A DNA stretch of 64,000 nt from JBFXJF01 sp050175155 (GCA_050175155.1 JBFXJF010000001.1:117807-181806); one strand, 5' to 3'; shown: positions 27,782 through 36,312, numbered from the stretch's first letter. The notes: generated from the letters alone by a model not told the origin. A program made the numbers and translations.

Positions 27782-27787
27782 TATAAT
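27782..27787 (+). promoter_or_regulatory. Candidate -10 box for the patatin operon
   Basis: TATAAT at 27782-27787, 26 bases before the patatin ATG. No good -35 is seen in the sequence that survives beside the gap. A weak hairpin with T-run at 27747-27770 precedes it and may end an upstream transcript hidden in the gap. Confidence 0.35.
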
Positions 27788-27812
27788 ATCTCAACTAAAG
27801 TGAGGGGATTAT

Positions 27813-29024
27813 ATGTATGGGTTAGTTTTAGAAGGCGGCGGTGGTAAAGGTGGCTACCACATTGGTGTATGGAAAGCTCTTAGAGAACTTAATATAGAAA
27901 TAGGGGCAGTTACTGGTTCCTCTACGGGAGCTTTAAATGGTGCTTTTATAGCTCAAAATGCTTTTGAAAAAGCATATGATCTATGGTATAACATGGACAC
28001 CAGTCTAGTAATAAATGTCGACACAGAAATATATAATAATCTGATTAATTTTACATTTGATTATAAAAACAGGGATAAATATTTTGATTATGTAAAGTCA
28101 GTATTAAAGGATCGTGGACTAGACATTGAACCACTTAAGGAACTGATTAAGTTGAATTTAGATGAGGAGTTAATAAGAAATTCGTCAATAGAATTTGGAC
28201 TCGTAACAGTATCAATAACGGATAGAAAACCACTGGAATTATTTGTCGATGAGATACCTGTTGGTAAGTTACATGATTATTTACTTGCGTCAGCTTACTT
28301 GCCAACATTTAAATCAATGGTTATTGACAATAAAAAATTTATTGATGGGGCTTTTTATGATAATCTACCTATTAACTTAATATATAAAAGAGGTTATAAG
28401 AATATAATTGCGGTTGAAATGAAATCTCTTGGGTTAAAACGTTCTGTAAAGGCAAAGGATATTAATATAATAACTATAGAGCCTTCTGGTGATTTAGGCA
28501 TGGTTTTAGAGTTCGATGCTGAAAAATCAAGAAAGAATATTCAAATGGGTTATTTAGATACGCTAAAAGTTTTTGGGAAATATGAAGGGGATAAATATTT
28601 TTTTGAGAACGTTCCTGATGAAAGTTATTTTATTAGTTATCTCTTAAATTTGAGAGACGAACAAATTAATGAGATGGCTATGGAAATTGGGTTACCAGAA
28701 GGGTCATCAAAAAGATTACTGTTTGAGGGAATTATTCCTGAATTCGCGAAGCTATTTGGGGTAGATATGCAATATTCATATAAAGATATAGTAATTAGAT
28801 TCTTTGAACATCTAGCATTAAGATTAGAGGTTGAAAGATTGAAGGTCTATTCTTTCGAACAATTTAAAGATATTATTTTTGAAAAAACGGAAAGCGTAGA
28901 TACCAACATAATAGATCATCATAAAATACCAAGTTTTTTAAAAAAAACATATCTTGTAAAATACTCATTAAAAGAGGATATACTTCTCAAATGGGCAAAA
29001 ATAATTGTAAGATTAGATAAGTAA
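27813..29024 (+). CDS. Patatin-like phospholipase
   Basis: 403 residues. The patatin domain (about 1-210) is complete: glycine-rich oxyanion loop EGGGGKGGYHIG at 7-18, nucleophile Ser37 in GSSTG, and catalytic Asp178 in DGAFYDN. Such enzymes hydrolyse acyl chains from phospholipids. The opening is a G-G-G-G-K-G-G-Y variant of the usual GGGxRG, which puts lysine where arginine normally supports the oxyanion hole. The C-terminal 190 residues are helical and not recognised. There is no signal peptide, so it acts inside the cell or at the inner membrane face. GTGAGGGG precedes the ATG. The gene is followed within 21 bases by a CPBP protease and then a radical SAM gene, probably one operon. Confidence 0.88.
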   Translation: MYGLVLEGGGGKGGYHIGVWKALRELNIEIGAVTGSSTGALNGAFIAQNAFEKAYDLWYNMDTSLVINVDTEIYNNLINFTFDYKNRDKYFDYVKSVLKDRGLDIEPLKELIKLNLDEELIRNSSIEFGLVTVSITDRKPLELFVDEIPVGKLHDYLLASAYLPTFKSMVIDNKKFIDGAFYDNLPINLIYKRGYKNIIAVEMKSLGLKRSVKAKDINIITIEPSGDLGMVLEFDAEKSRKNIQMGYLDTLKVFGKYEGDKYFFENVPDESYFISYLLNLRDEQINEMAMEIGLPEGSSKRLLFEGIIPEFAKLFGVDMQYSYKDIVIRFFEHLALRLEVERLKVYSFEQFKDIIFEKTESVDTNIIDHHKIPSFLKKTYLVKYSLKEDILLKWAKIIVRLDK

Positions 29025-29045
29025 TTGAAGCAAAGGATAATGAGT

Positions 29046-29732
29046 ATGGGATTAGATGTCAATAAAAAGGTTTTATACATAATAATATCTTCAATGATTA
29101 CTATAGGATTATTGTATTTAATTGATCAGATACTAACACTAAATTACATTACAAAAATAGGGGTTAAACTATTTTTATTTGCTTTAATCCCTACAATTTA
29201 TATATTGAAAACAAAGCAGAACATCTTAAAAGAATCTATCAGAAATAGAGCTAGGGAAAATAACAAATTTAGTACTATTTTAGGGCTAACAGTTTTCATA
29301 CTAATAATTATTGCTTATGTAATAACAAAGCAATATATTGATTTAGATGTTCTTATCGGTGAATTTGAGTGTAAATATGAAATTGATAGAAGTAATATTA
29401 TATACTATGGATTATATCTTGCATTTATTAATTCCTTGTTAGAAGAATTTTTCTTTAGGGGATTTATCTTTTTGAATTTAAAAAAATTAAATTTAAGAAG
29501 GTCAGCGTATTTTATAAGTTCTGCAGCGTTTACAATTTATCATATGGCTAATATCCAGAACTGGTTTTCGATAGGTTTATTTTTATTTGTTATTATAGGG
29601 TTATTTGCAGGTGGCGTTATCTTTAATTACTTAGATGATAAACAAAACACTTTCTTTAACAGTTGGTTTGTTCATATCTGTGCGGATTTAGCAATTGTTC
29701 TTGTTGGATTCAAAATCTTTGGGGTTTTGTAA
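29046..29732 (+). CDS. CPBP (CAAX/Abi-like) intramembrane protease
   Basis: 228 residues with about six to seven membrane helices. Three motifs of the family are visible: EEFFFRGFI (EExxxR, catalytic glutamates), YHMAN (second motif histidine) and the final FVHICADLA histidine. Family members cleave prenylated or other membrane peptides, and some give bacteriocin self-immunity or process peptide signals. The ATG at 29046 is chosen since AAAGGA (29032-29037) lies 8 bases upstream. ATG 29040 is too close. It lies between the patatin gene and the radical SAM gene, with one base before the latter start, so the three are translationally linked. Confidence 0.82.
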   Translation: MGLDVNKKVLYIIISSMITIGLLYLIDQILTLNYITKIGVKLFLFALIPTIYILKTKQNILKESIRNRARENNKFSTILGLTVFILIIIAYVITKQYIDLDVLIGEFECKYEIDRSNIIYYGLYLAFINSLLEEFFFRGFIFLNLKKLNLRRSAYFISSAAFTIYHMANIQNWFSIGLFLFVIIGLFAGGVIFNYLDDKQNTFFNSWFVHICADLAIVLVGFKIFGVL

Positions 29733-29733
29733 T

Positions 29734-30624
29734 ATGACAAATATGGAAAGCATAATTAAGTTTAAAAAAGTATATATCGAAATTACTAACGTTTGTAATC
29801 TTACCTGCAGTTTTTGTCCTCCAACAAAACGGGCGTCAGCCAATATGACGATTGATGAATTCACAAATATACTAGATAGTATAAAAGAACATTCTAATTA
29901 TCTATATTTCCATGTTAAAGGTGAACCTTTATTACATCCAGATTTGAACCAGTTTTTAAGGATTAGCTATAACAAAGGGTTTAAGGTTAATTTAACAACA
30001 AACGGAACATTAATTCAGCAAAGGGGAAAAATACTATTAAGTAATCCAGCTATAAGACAAATTAGCTTTTCATTACAGAGTTTTGAGAAACATCAAGATT
30101 TATCAAAAAGAGACAAATATATTAGTGACATATTAGAATTTACAAAAGAAGCAATTAATCAAACGGATATAATTATAGAAATAAGATTATGGAACTTAGA
30201 TAGTAATGGGAATACTGAAAAAACTGATAAGAATGCATACTTTTTAGGGGCGATTGAAAAGTTACTAAACTTACCTTATAAAATAGAAGAAAAAATAAAT
30301 CGCAATAAAGGAACAAAAATAGCTGAGCGTATATATTTAAGTCAAAGCTTTGAATTTGAATGGCCAAATCTCGCCAAAAAGGATATTAGTGAGCGAGGAT
30401 TTTGTTATGGGCTTAGGAATCAAATAGCAATATTAGTTGATGGTACTGTAGTTCCGTGTTGTCTTGACTCGGAAGGAGATATTAACCTTGGGAACATTCA
30501 CGATACTGAATTCATAAATATTATTGAAGGAGAAAGAGCTATAAATATTGTAAAGGGTTTTTCGAACAGAAAAGTGGTAGAGCAGTTATGTAAGAAATGC
30601 GGGTACAGGAATAGATTTGAATAG
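29734..30624 (+). CDS. Radical SAM/SPASM domain protein
   Basis: 296 residues. The radical SAM cluster is CNLTCSFC (CxxxCxxC), about 23 residues in, preceded by KVYIEITN. GEPLLHP is the SAM-binding GGE-type motif. The C-terminal SPASM part has DGTVVPCCLDSEGDINLGN and a final CKKCGYRNRF, enough cysteines for one auxiliary 4Fe-4S cluster. SPASM proteins modify peptides (RiPP maturation), enzymes such as sulfatases or dehydrogenases, or tRNA. No obvious peptide substrate is coded downstream, though the gap at 27638 could hide one upstream. GGGGTT lies 7 bases before the ATG. It is the third gene of a compact operon and converges with an ABC-F gene 5 bases away. Confidence 0.88.
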   Translation: MTNMESIIKFKKVYIEITNVCNLTCSFCPPTKRASANMTIDEFTNILDSIKEHSNYLYFHVKGEPLLHPDLNQFLRISYNKGFKVNLTTNGTLIQQRGKILLSNPAIRQISFSLQSFEKHQDLSKRDKYISDILEFTKEAINQTDIIIEIRLWNLDSNGNTEKTDKNAYFLGAIEKLLNLPYKIEEKINRNKGTKIAERIYLSQSFEFEWPNLAKKDISERGFCYGLRNQIAILVDGTVVPCCLDSEGDINLGNIHDTEFINIIEGERAINIVKGFSNRKVVEQLCKKCGYRNRFE

Positions 30625-30629
30625 GTCTA

Positions 30630-32552
30630 TTAATTATTTGGATTTTTGAACTCATTTTCGAGCTTGATTAAATATTCTTGACGTTCTAGTTTTGATAATA
30701 ATTCTTCTTCAATTGCGTCCTTTTCTATGGTGTACTCATTTAATTTTACAAAGTCAGTAGTAATATGTCTTATTTTCTCTTCAATAATTTCAAGTCTACC
30801 TTCAAGTATTTCAATCTTTTTAGGAAGTTGTTCGAATTCAATCTTTTCTTTATATGTGAATTTTGTTTTTTGAGTTTTTTGTTTAATCTCTATCTGAACA
30901 GGGTGCACTGTTTGGGCTTTTAACTGAATAGTATCCTCTTCCTCGGCTAGTTTATAAGCAACGTAATCTGAGTAGTTGCCTGTATGTTCAACGATTTGAC
31001 CTTTCCCTTCAAAAGAAAATATCCGCTTACAAGTGCGATCAAGGAAGTACCGATCATGGGATACACTAATAACGGCACCTTGAAAATCATCTAAATAACT
31101 TTCAAGTACTTTCAATGTATCTAAATCGAAATCATTAGTAGGTTCATCAAGGATAAGGACATTAGGCTCAGACATAAGTATCTTTAAGAGATAAAGTCTT
31201 CTTCTTTCCCCTCCTGATAACCTTGAAATTTTTGTCCATTGTATTTCATTTGTGAAAAGAAAGATTTCCATTATTTGACCAGCACTAATTATTGAACCAT
31301 CCGCGGTATGAAAATATTCAGCCACTTCCTTAATATATTCAATAGCTCGCATATTTTCATCCATCTCATCTGATTCTTGCGAAAAATAAGCGATTTTAAC
31401 TGTACTTCCAATATTAATATTTCCTTTGTCAGGTGTAATTTTGTTTGTAATTATATTCAAAAGAGTAGATTTACCAGTACCATTGTCTCCGATAATACCA
31501 ATTCGATCATCTTTTAGCAGAATATAACTGAAATCTTTTATAAGAGGTGAAGAAGTATAGCTTTTTGAAATATTTTCGATTTCTATAATTTTGTTTCCTA
31601 ATCTTGAGTGGGCAACAGGGATAGTTAGTGTTAAATCATGTACGTTGTCCTTTGTATTTTCTAATGCTTCAAACCTTTGAATACGTGCTTTTTGTTTAGT
31701 TGTTCTTGCTTTGGCGCTTTTTCTCATCCAAGCAAGCTCCTTTTTATATAAACTAATACGTTTATGCTCCAAAGCAGTATCATTTAATTGACGTTCAATC
31801 TTTTTTTCTACAAAATAAGAATAATTACCTGAATAGCTGTATAATTTTCCGTGATCTAGTTCAATTATCTTATTTATTACACGGTCAAGAAAGTATCTGT
31901 CGTGCGTAATCATCATTAGAGCACCTTTCCGGTTTTTAAGGTATTTCTCTAACCAGTCGATTACATCATTATCCATATGATTAGTTGGTTCATCAAGAAT
32001 CAATAAATCGCAAGGTGAGATTAAGGCGCTAGCAAGTGCGACACGTTTCTTTTGACCACCAGATAACTCACTAATTTTTTGGTGAAAGTTTGTAATACCA
32101 AGTTTTGTTAGAATTGTTTTTATTTGAATTTCATAATCCCATAGATCGAGTTTATTTATCTCTTCGGTTAACCTCAGTAAGCGTTCCTGCAATTTTAAGT
32201 CAGCGGGTTCTTGTTCTGTAAGTTTAATTAATTCTTCGTAATCTCTGATACTATTCAATGATTCAGAATTACCCTTAAAAACATGCTCTATAACGGTAGA
32301 TAAGTCGTTATATAATGGACTTTGCGATAAGTACTCAATCTTGATATCTCTCATAGAGGTAATTTGTCCAGTATCCTTTGTTTCTAATCCCATAATAATC
32401 TTTAAAAGTGTGGATTTGCCTGTACCGTTGACCCCAATTAAGCCAAGCTTATCGAAATCATTTATTGTTAGATTTATGTTCTCAAAAAGAGTTTTTTCTC
32501 CGTAACTTTTGGAAATGTTATCAATAGTAAGTAAATTAATATCATTCAACAT
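30630..32552 (-). CDS. ABC-F family ATPase with C-terminal coiled coil (Uup/YfmR-like)
   Basis: 640 residues, no membrane helix, two ABC domains. Domain 1: GVNGTGKST, LSGGQKKRVALA and LLILDEPTNHMD. Domain 2: GDNGTGKSTLL, LSGGERRRLYLL and VLILDEPTNDFD. The linker ESARKARTTKQKARI-type basic helix (KSAKARTTKQKARIQR here) is the tRNA-contact motif. The last 90 residues are a charged coiled coil, as in Uup and YfmR, which help the ribosome through difficult sequences and affect DNA-linked phenotypes. It is longer than the ABC-F at 561 and from a different branch. The start is preceded by a weak site (CTAAAGGATG). The stop lies 5 bases from the convergent radical SAM gene, with no room for a terminator between them. 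Confidence 0.9.
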   Translation of the reverse strand: MLNDINLLTIDNISKSYGEKTLFENINLTINDFDKLGLIGVNGTGKSTLLKIIMGLETKDTGQITSMRDIKIEYLSQSPLYNDLSTVIEHVFKGNSESLNSIRDYEELIKLTEQEPADLKLQERLLRLTEEINKLDLWDYEIQIKTILTKLGITNFHQKISELSGGQKKRVALASALISPCDLLILDEPTNHMDNDVIDWLEKYLKNRKGALMMITHDRYFLDRVINKIIELDHGKLYSYSGNYSYFVEKKIERQLNDTALEHKRISLYKKELAWMRKSAKARTTKQKARIQRFEALENTKDNVHDLTLTIPVAHSRLGNKIIEIENISKSYTSSPLIKDFSYILLKDDRIGIIGDNGTGKSTLLNIITNKITPDKGNINIGSTVKIAYFSQESDEMDENMRAIEYIKEVAEYFHTADGSIISAGQIMEIFLFTNEIQWTKISRLSGGERRRLYLLKILMSEPNVLILDEPTNDFDLDTLKVLESYLDDFQGAVISVSHDRYFLDRTCKRIFSFEGKGQIVEHTGNYSDYVAYKLAEEEDTIQLKAQTVHPVQIEIKQKTQKTKFTYKEKIEFEQLPKKIEILEGRLEIIEEKIRHITTDFVKLNEYTIEKDAIEEELLSKLERQEYLIKLENEFKNPNN

Positions 32553-32846
32553 CCTTTAGGAAGTATATTTTATTAAAGCATTTAATTTATTTTAACATAA
32601 TCCAAAGTCATAAAATAGTTATATATCTAATAAGTAGTTGTTTATTATTACACTTCCATTGTATTTATATTAAAATATATACTACTATAAATTGAAGAAG
32701 AACGTTATAATAATTAATGCTAAGTTAGATAGGGAAATATATGACTAGGGTTAATGATTCTTCTATTCTATTATGGTATGTTTTTGTAAAATATATTTAA
32801 ATTAGTTTATTTATAAGAAAAGTTGCTGAGAAGGTGTGATTTTAAC

Positions 32847-33308
32847 ATGAAAGAAAATTTTATGAAAATTTTACTTATTATAGCTGGAACAATTTCAATT
32901 ATACTAGCAATTATAGGTATATTTTTACCTATACTACCAACTACACCCTTATTTTTATTAGGGGCGGCATGTTATGCTAGAAGTTCTAATAAATTTTATT
33001 TATTGTTAATTAATAATAAAATATTTGGGAAATACATAAGAGATTATCGAGAACATAAAGTAATAACAAAAAAATCAAAGATTGTTGTTCTTTCTTTATT
33101 ATGGATTACAATGAGTTATTCAATGTATTATATGACAACTACGGACATGCCCTCATTTTTAATAATTGGGATAATTATATTATTATTAAGTATAGCTACG
33201 TGGATTACCCAACATGTATTACGTCTAAATAGTATAATCAGTGAGTCTAAGCTTGTGATTTCTGATGATATATTAGAGACAATTAAAAATGATCCAAAAA
33301 AAATATGA
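32847..33308 (+). CDS. YbaN family (DUF454) inner-membrane protein
   Basis: 153 residues. The opening helices carry the DUF454 pattern: GTISIILAIIGIFLPILPTTPLFLLGAACYARSS, with the PxLPTTPF-like core and the ACYARSS segment, then a loop FGKYIRDYREHKVITKKSK and two further helices. Function is unknown in the family; members are small inner-membrane proteins. ATG 32847 has AAGGTG 10 bases upstream and fits the family start better than the ATG further up. The 294 bases before it hold no gene that I can see. A T-box leader begins about 70 bases after its stop. Confidence 0.82.
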   Translation: MKENFMKILLIIAGTISIILAIIGIFLPILPTTPLFLLGAACYARSSNKFYLLLINNKIFGKYIRDYREHKVITKKSKIVVLSLLWITMSYSMYYMTTTDMPSFLIIGIIILLLSIATWITQHVLRLNSIISESKLVISDDILETIKNDPKKI

Positions 33309-33326
33309 ATTTCAATAAGTAGCCTA

Positions 33327-33355
33327 TTGACAAAAGTGATAATTTTTTATAAAAT
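33327..33355 (+). promoter_or_regulatory. Promoter of the alanine T-box leader
   Basis: TTGACA at 33327-33332 and TAAAAT at 33350-33355 with 17 bases between them. Transcription would begin near 33362, just ahead of the specifier stem. Confidence 0.6.
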
Positions 33356-33593
33356 TTTATAAATTGATAAATTAAAGCTGTGAAGAAGAGGAGTACATTT
33401 ACTTTAGTCTATAGAGAAGAGGTCCTTGGCTGGAAGACTTCTGATGATGGTAACTGGAAGCAGCTTCTGAGTTTTAGCTTCGAAGTAATAGTAGAAGCTA
33501 ACGGTTTGCAACTGTTATATTGCATGGTATTATATTGTACTTATATGAGTGATCAAATAGCTTTTATTTGATAAATAGGGTGGTACCGCGGGA

Positions 33594-33628
33594 TAACTCT
33601 CGTTCCTATTAGGAATTGGGGTTTTTTG
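33594..33628 (+). terminator. Terminator hairpin 1 of the alanine T-box leader
   Basis: AACTCTCGTTCC pairs with GGAATTGGGGTT (imperfect), then TTTTTTG. It is weaker than the second copy because of mismatches in the lower stem. Confidence 0.75.
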
Positions 33629-33702
33629 TTTTTTTTGCGGTTTGTATTCCTTCTTATTTACAAACTAAAAATTATCTGATAAATAGGGTGGTACCGCGAG
33701 AT

Positions 33703-33738
33703 AACCTCTCGTTCCTATTTTGGAATGGGAGTTTTTTG
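33703..33738 (+). terminator. Terminator hairpin 2 of the alanine T-box leader
   Basis: AACCTCTCGTTCC pairs with GGAATGGGAGTT, then TTTTTTG. It lies 52 bases before the aminotransferase start. Confidence 0.85.
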
Positions 33739-33789
33739 TTTAAAAAGACAAGTTGTAATGTAAGTCTGGAATAAGTAGGAGGAAGCAAA

Positions 33790-35052
33790 ATGGATTTTTC
33801 AAAGAGGATAGTAAAAATGCAAGAATCGCCAATAAGAAAATTAGCACCAATAAATGATAAAGCAAAAAAAGAGGGAAAGAAAGTATACTATCTTAACATT
33901 GGGCAACCAGATATCGAGACCCCAGTTAATTTTATGAATGCTGTTAAGAATTTTGATGAGAAAATATTAAAGTATACTGCTTCTCAAGGAATGCCAGAAC
34001 TGATTAATGCTATATCGAATTACTATAGTTATTATAATATGAACTTTAATGAAAATAATATTCTAGTTACTAATGGTGGCAGTGAAGCATTGTTATTTTC
34101 ATTAATTGCTATAGCAGACCCTGACGATGAGATTTTGTTACCTGAGCCGTTTTATACGAATTTTAATGGAATAGCTTCTTCAATTGGGGTTAAAGTAAAG
34201 CCTATTACTACAAAGGCGTCGGATGGGTTTCGCCTCCCTAAAAAGGATCAGATTGAGTCATTGATTGGACCAAAAACAAAGGCGATATTGTTTTCGAATC
34301 CTGGAAATCCAACTGGAGTTGTTTATACAGATAAAGAAATTCGTATGCTTGCCGATATTGCAAAAGAACATAATTTGTTTATTATTTCCGATGAGGTATA
34401 TAGGGAGTTTGTTTATGATGGGTTATCGTTTACAAGCTTTGGAAGTATTAAAGATGTAGAAGATAGGGTAATAATCATTGACAGTATTTCCAAGAGGTTT
34501 AGCGCTTGCGGAACAAGGATAGGATCTATTCTTAGCAAGAATACCCAACTAATCCAACAAATATTGAAGTTATGTCAAGGAAGGTTGTGCTCTCCTACAT
34601 TAGAGCAGATAGGCGCTACAGCATTGTATGGAATGTCCTTTGATTATTTTAATGGCATCAAAGAGGAATATCAAAAAAGAAGAGATACTATTTACGATGA
34701 ATTATTGAAAATACCTGGAGTTTATTGTGAAAAACCTAAAGGTGCATTTTATATTATAGCAAAATTACCTGTTGATAATGCAGAAAAATTCGCAATGTGG
34801 CTTCTTTCTAAATATACTTATGATAATAAAACGGTTATGTTAGCACCTGCTCAAGGATTTTATGGTACGGAAGGTTTAGGCATTGATGAGGTAAGGATTG
34901 CATACGTTCTCAACGAAGAGGATATTAGAGCAGCAATGAAGATTTTAAATTTAGCATTAATAGAATATTCACGAATTATGTCTCTAGAAAGGGCAGAAGG
35001 ATTCAGAGATATTAAAGTTGGAGAGATGTTTTTTTTAAATGAATGTGTGTAG
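33790..35052 (+). CDS. Class I/II PLP aminotransferase (probably alanine or aspartate type)
   Basis: 420 residues of fold type I. The PLP lysine is in SISKRFSACGTRIG, the cofactor-binding SDEVY (ISDEVYREFVYDG) and NPGNPTG motifs are present, and the substrate-carboxylate arginine is likely in the late EVRIAYVL segment. The family (AspB/AlaA-like) moves amino groups between glutamate and a keto acid. The leader in front is a T-box with an Ala (GCA) specifier, so I infer a role in alanine supply: pyruvate plus glutamate to alanine. Glutamate would come from GltBD. Against it, aspartate specificity is common in this family and the sequence alone cannot decide. A TAGGAGGAAG site precedes the ATG. 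Monocistronic. Confidence 0.88.
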   Translation: MDFSKRIVKMQESPIRKLAPINDKAKKEGKKVYYLNIGQPDIETPVNFMNAVKNFDEKILKYTASQGMPELINAISNYYSYYNMNFNENNILVTNGGSEALLFSLIAIADPDDEILLPEPFYTNFNGIASSIGVKVKPITTKASDGFRLPKKDQIESLIGPKTKAILFSNPGNPTGVVYTDKEIRMLADIAKEHNLFIISDEVYREFVYDGLSFTSFGSIKDVEDRVIIIDSISKRFSACGTRIGSILSKNTQLIQQILKLCQGRLCSPTLEQIGATALYGMSFDYFNGIKEEYQKRRDTIYDELLKIPGVYCEKPKGAFYIIAKLPVDNAEKFAMWLLSKYTYDNKTVMLAPAQGFYGTEGLGIDEVRIAYVLNEEDIRAAMKILNLALIEYSRIMSLERAEGFRDIKVGEMFFLNECV

Positions 35053-35080
35053 GAATTAACGTAATTTTGACAATCAATCA

Positions 35081-35125
35081 GACTGAAGATAAAATTTGAA
35101 TCAGTAACTTTCTTCAGTCTTTTCG
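35081..35125. terminator. Bidirectional terminator between aminotransferase and ferritin-like gene
   Basis: GACTGAAGA (35081-35089) pairs with TCTTCAGTC (35111-35119), followed by TTTTC. Outer CAATC/GATTG pairing extends it. Confidence 0.75.
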
Positions 35126-35143
35126 ATTGTTTTAATACTGTTT

Positions 35144-35458
35144 CTACTGTATAGGTGATTTGAAATTTTGGGACTCTTGCTCTTGAACAGAATGCTTTCC
35201 TTTTTCGATATTTATTGCTTTATTAGGGCTAATTATGGATAGTAATTGTTGTAATTCGCCAACATGTTGTCTTTCTTCATCTGCAATATGGTAAAGAATT
35301 TTTTTAGCCCTTTCGTCAGTGGTAGCCATAGCATGCGCTTCATAACCAATTATTGCTTCATATTCTCCAGCAATATCTAGACGTAATGCTTGGGCTAGAT
35401 CCTCATTAGACATCTGTTTTGGAACAGTAGCAATGAATGGATTTCCTATCAATGCCAT
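35144..35458 (-). CDS. Short ferritin-like diiron protein
   Basis: 104 residues, only long enough for two long helices. The first has LRLDIAGEYEAIIGYEAH, with a metal-ligand glutamate plus a second one; the next has ILYHIADEERQHVGEL, i.e. ExxH in the EERQH pattern. This is half of a ferritin four-helix bundle, so two subunits must pair to build a diiron centre. The same design is used by encapsulated ferritins. The 30-residue tail (KGKHSVQEQESQNFKSPIQ) is polar and might be a targeting tail, but no encapsulin gene is in the window. It lies next to rubrerythrin on the same strand but is separated by a terminator, so it has its own transcript. Confidence 0.78.
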   Translation of the reverse strand: MALIGNPFIATVPKQMSNEDLAQALRLDIAGEYEAIIGYEAHAMATTDERAKKILYHIADEERQHVGELQQLLSIISPNKAINIEKGKHSVQEQESQNFKSPIQ

Positions 35459-35538
35459 TTATATCACATCCTTTTTAAATTTAAATATATTATTTGCCAA
35501 TAACTAAAAAATATGTAAATAGGATCATATTTAAAAAA

Positions 35539-35584
35539 AAGACGAATAATTTGCTTTCAGTGAAAAAAGCAAGTTAATCGTCTT
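35539..35584 (-). terminator. Intrinsic terminator of rubrerythrin
   Basis: On the minus strand AAGACGATTAACTTGCTT pairs with AAGCAAATTATTCGTCTT, followed by a T-run (complement of 35532-35538). Confidence 0.85.
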
Positions 35585-35605
35585 GGTTAATAATTAAAAA
35601 TTTTT

Positions 35606-36199
35606 TTAATATGTTTCTACAAATAGTTCAAAGTGAGCTTGTGCATGAGCACATGCTGGGCATTCATCAACTGCACTGAAACCTTCATGAATATACCCAC
35701 AATTACCACATTTCCAAAGAACTTTTTCATCTTTCTTAAAAACCTTATTGGTTTCTAAATTCTGTGCCAATTTATTAAATCTTGTCTCATGTCTTTTTTC
35801 TGCCAATGCAATCATATTAAATACTGTTGCTATTTCAGGGAATCCTTCTTCTTTAGCAATTTGTGCAAATTCAGGATATAACTCAGACCATTCTTCGTTT
35901 TCGCCTTCAGCGGAAGCTTTTAAATTCTCTAATGTTGAACCCTGTGCTACAGGGAATGTAGCTTTTATTTCTATTGCTGCAGGGAGTTCACCTTTAAAAC
36001 CTTCTAAAAGAAATTTATAAAATCTTTTTGCGTGTTCCTTTTCATTATCCGCTGTTTCGATAAATATATTCTTTATCTGTTTGTAGCCCTCTTTGTCAGC
36101 TACAGAAGCATAAAATGTGTAGCGATTACGTGCTTGTGATTCTCCTGCAAACGATTTTAATAGATTTTCCGCAGTTTTTGTTCCAATTAAATTTTTCAT
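35606..36199 (-). CDS. rbr: Rubrerythrin
   Basis: 197 residues, full length. The N-terminal diiron four-helix domain has FAGESQARNRYTFYAS, ETADNEKEHAKRFY and the second pair NMIALAEKRHETRF, giving the ExxH pairs. The C-terminal rubredoxin domain has CGNCGYIHEG and CPACAHAQAHFE. The enzyme reduces hydrogen peroxide to water with electrons from rubredoxin or NADH systems, and is a mark of anaerobes that tolerate oxygen exposure. The small rubredoxin-like protein at 10171 could be an electron donor. AGGAGG lies ahead of the ATG. A single gene with its own terminator. Confidence 0.95.
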   Translation of the reverse strand: MKNLIGTKTAENLLKSFAGESQARNRYTFYASVADKEGYKQIKNIFIETADNEKEHAKRFYKFLLEGFKGELPAAIEIKATFPVAQGSTLENLKASAEGENEEWSELYPEFAQIAKEEGFPEIATVFNMIALAEKRHETRFNKLAQNLETNKVFKKDEKVLWKCGNCGYIHEGFSAVDECPACAHAQAHFELFVETY

Positions 36200-36312
36200 A
36201 ATCGAGCCTCCTTAAAATTATTCTAATCAACATATGTATCCATTTTAACATATAATAGTTAATTGTTAATAATGAATAATAAACACCATTTTAAAAAGTT
36301 ACCTTTTAGATA

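Larger units (their letters stand above)
33375..33745 (+). ncRNA. Alanine-type T-box leader with duplicated antiterminator/terminator module
   Basis: Stem I base AGAAG (33383 region) pairs with CTTCT (33464 region). AGTA at 33392 and GAA at 33457-33459 form the loop-E pair, and the codon after GAA is GCA at 33460-33462, i.e. Ala. A linker with a hairpin follows (33474-33500). T-box 1, AGGGTGGTACCGCG at 33577-33590, is followed by a terminator, and an almost identical T-box 2 lies at 33685-33698 with its own terminator. The spacing of the copies is 108 bases, and both flanks repeat (TGATAAATAGGG...). Both bulges are UGGU, fitting the A discriminator of tRNA-Ala. There is no second specifier stem. 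Confidence 0.9.

Noticed and set aside
27552..27794. Open frames crossing the first N run
   Set aside because: They are open only because N is not read as stop; the left part is T-box leader and the right part the patatin upstream region.
32553..32846. Possible structured leader of the DUF454 gene
   Set aside because: Weak GAAGAA/TTCTTC pairing only; no known riboswitch pattern and no terminator.
33380..33571. 63-codon open frame on the plus strand
   Set aside because: It lies wholly within the alanine T-box leader; its sequence is explained by stem I and linker structure and it has no ribosome site of its own.
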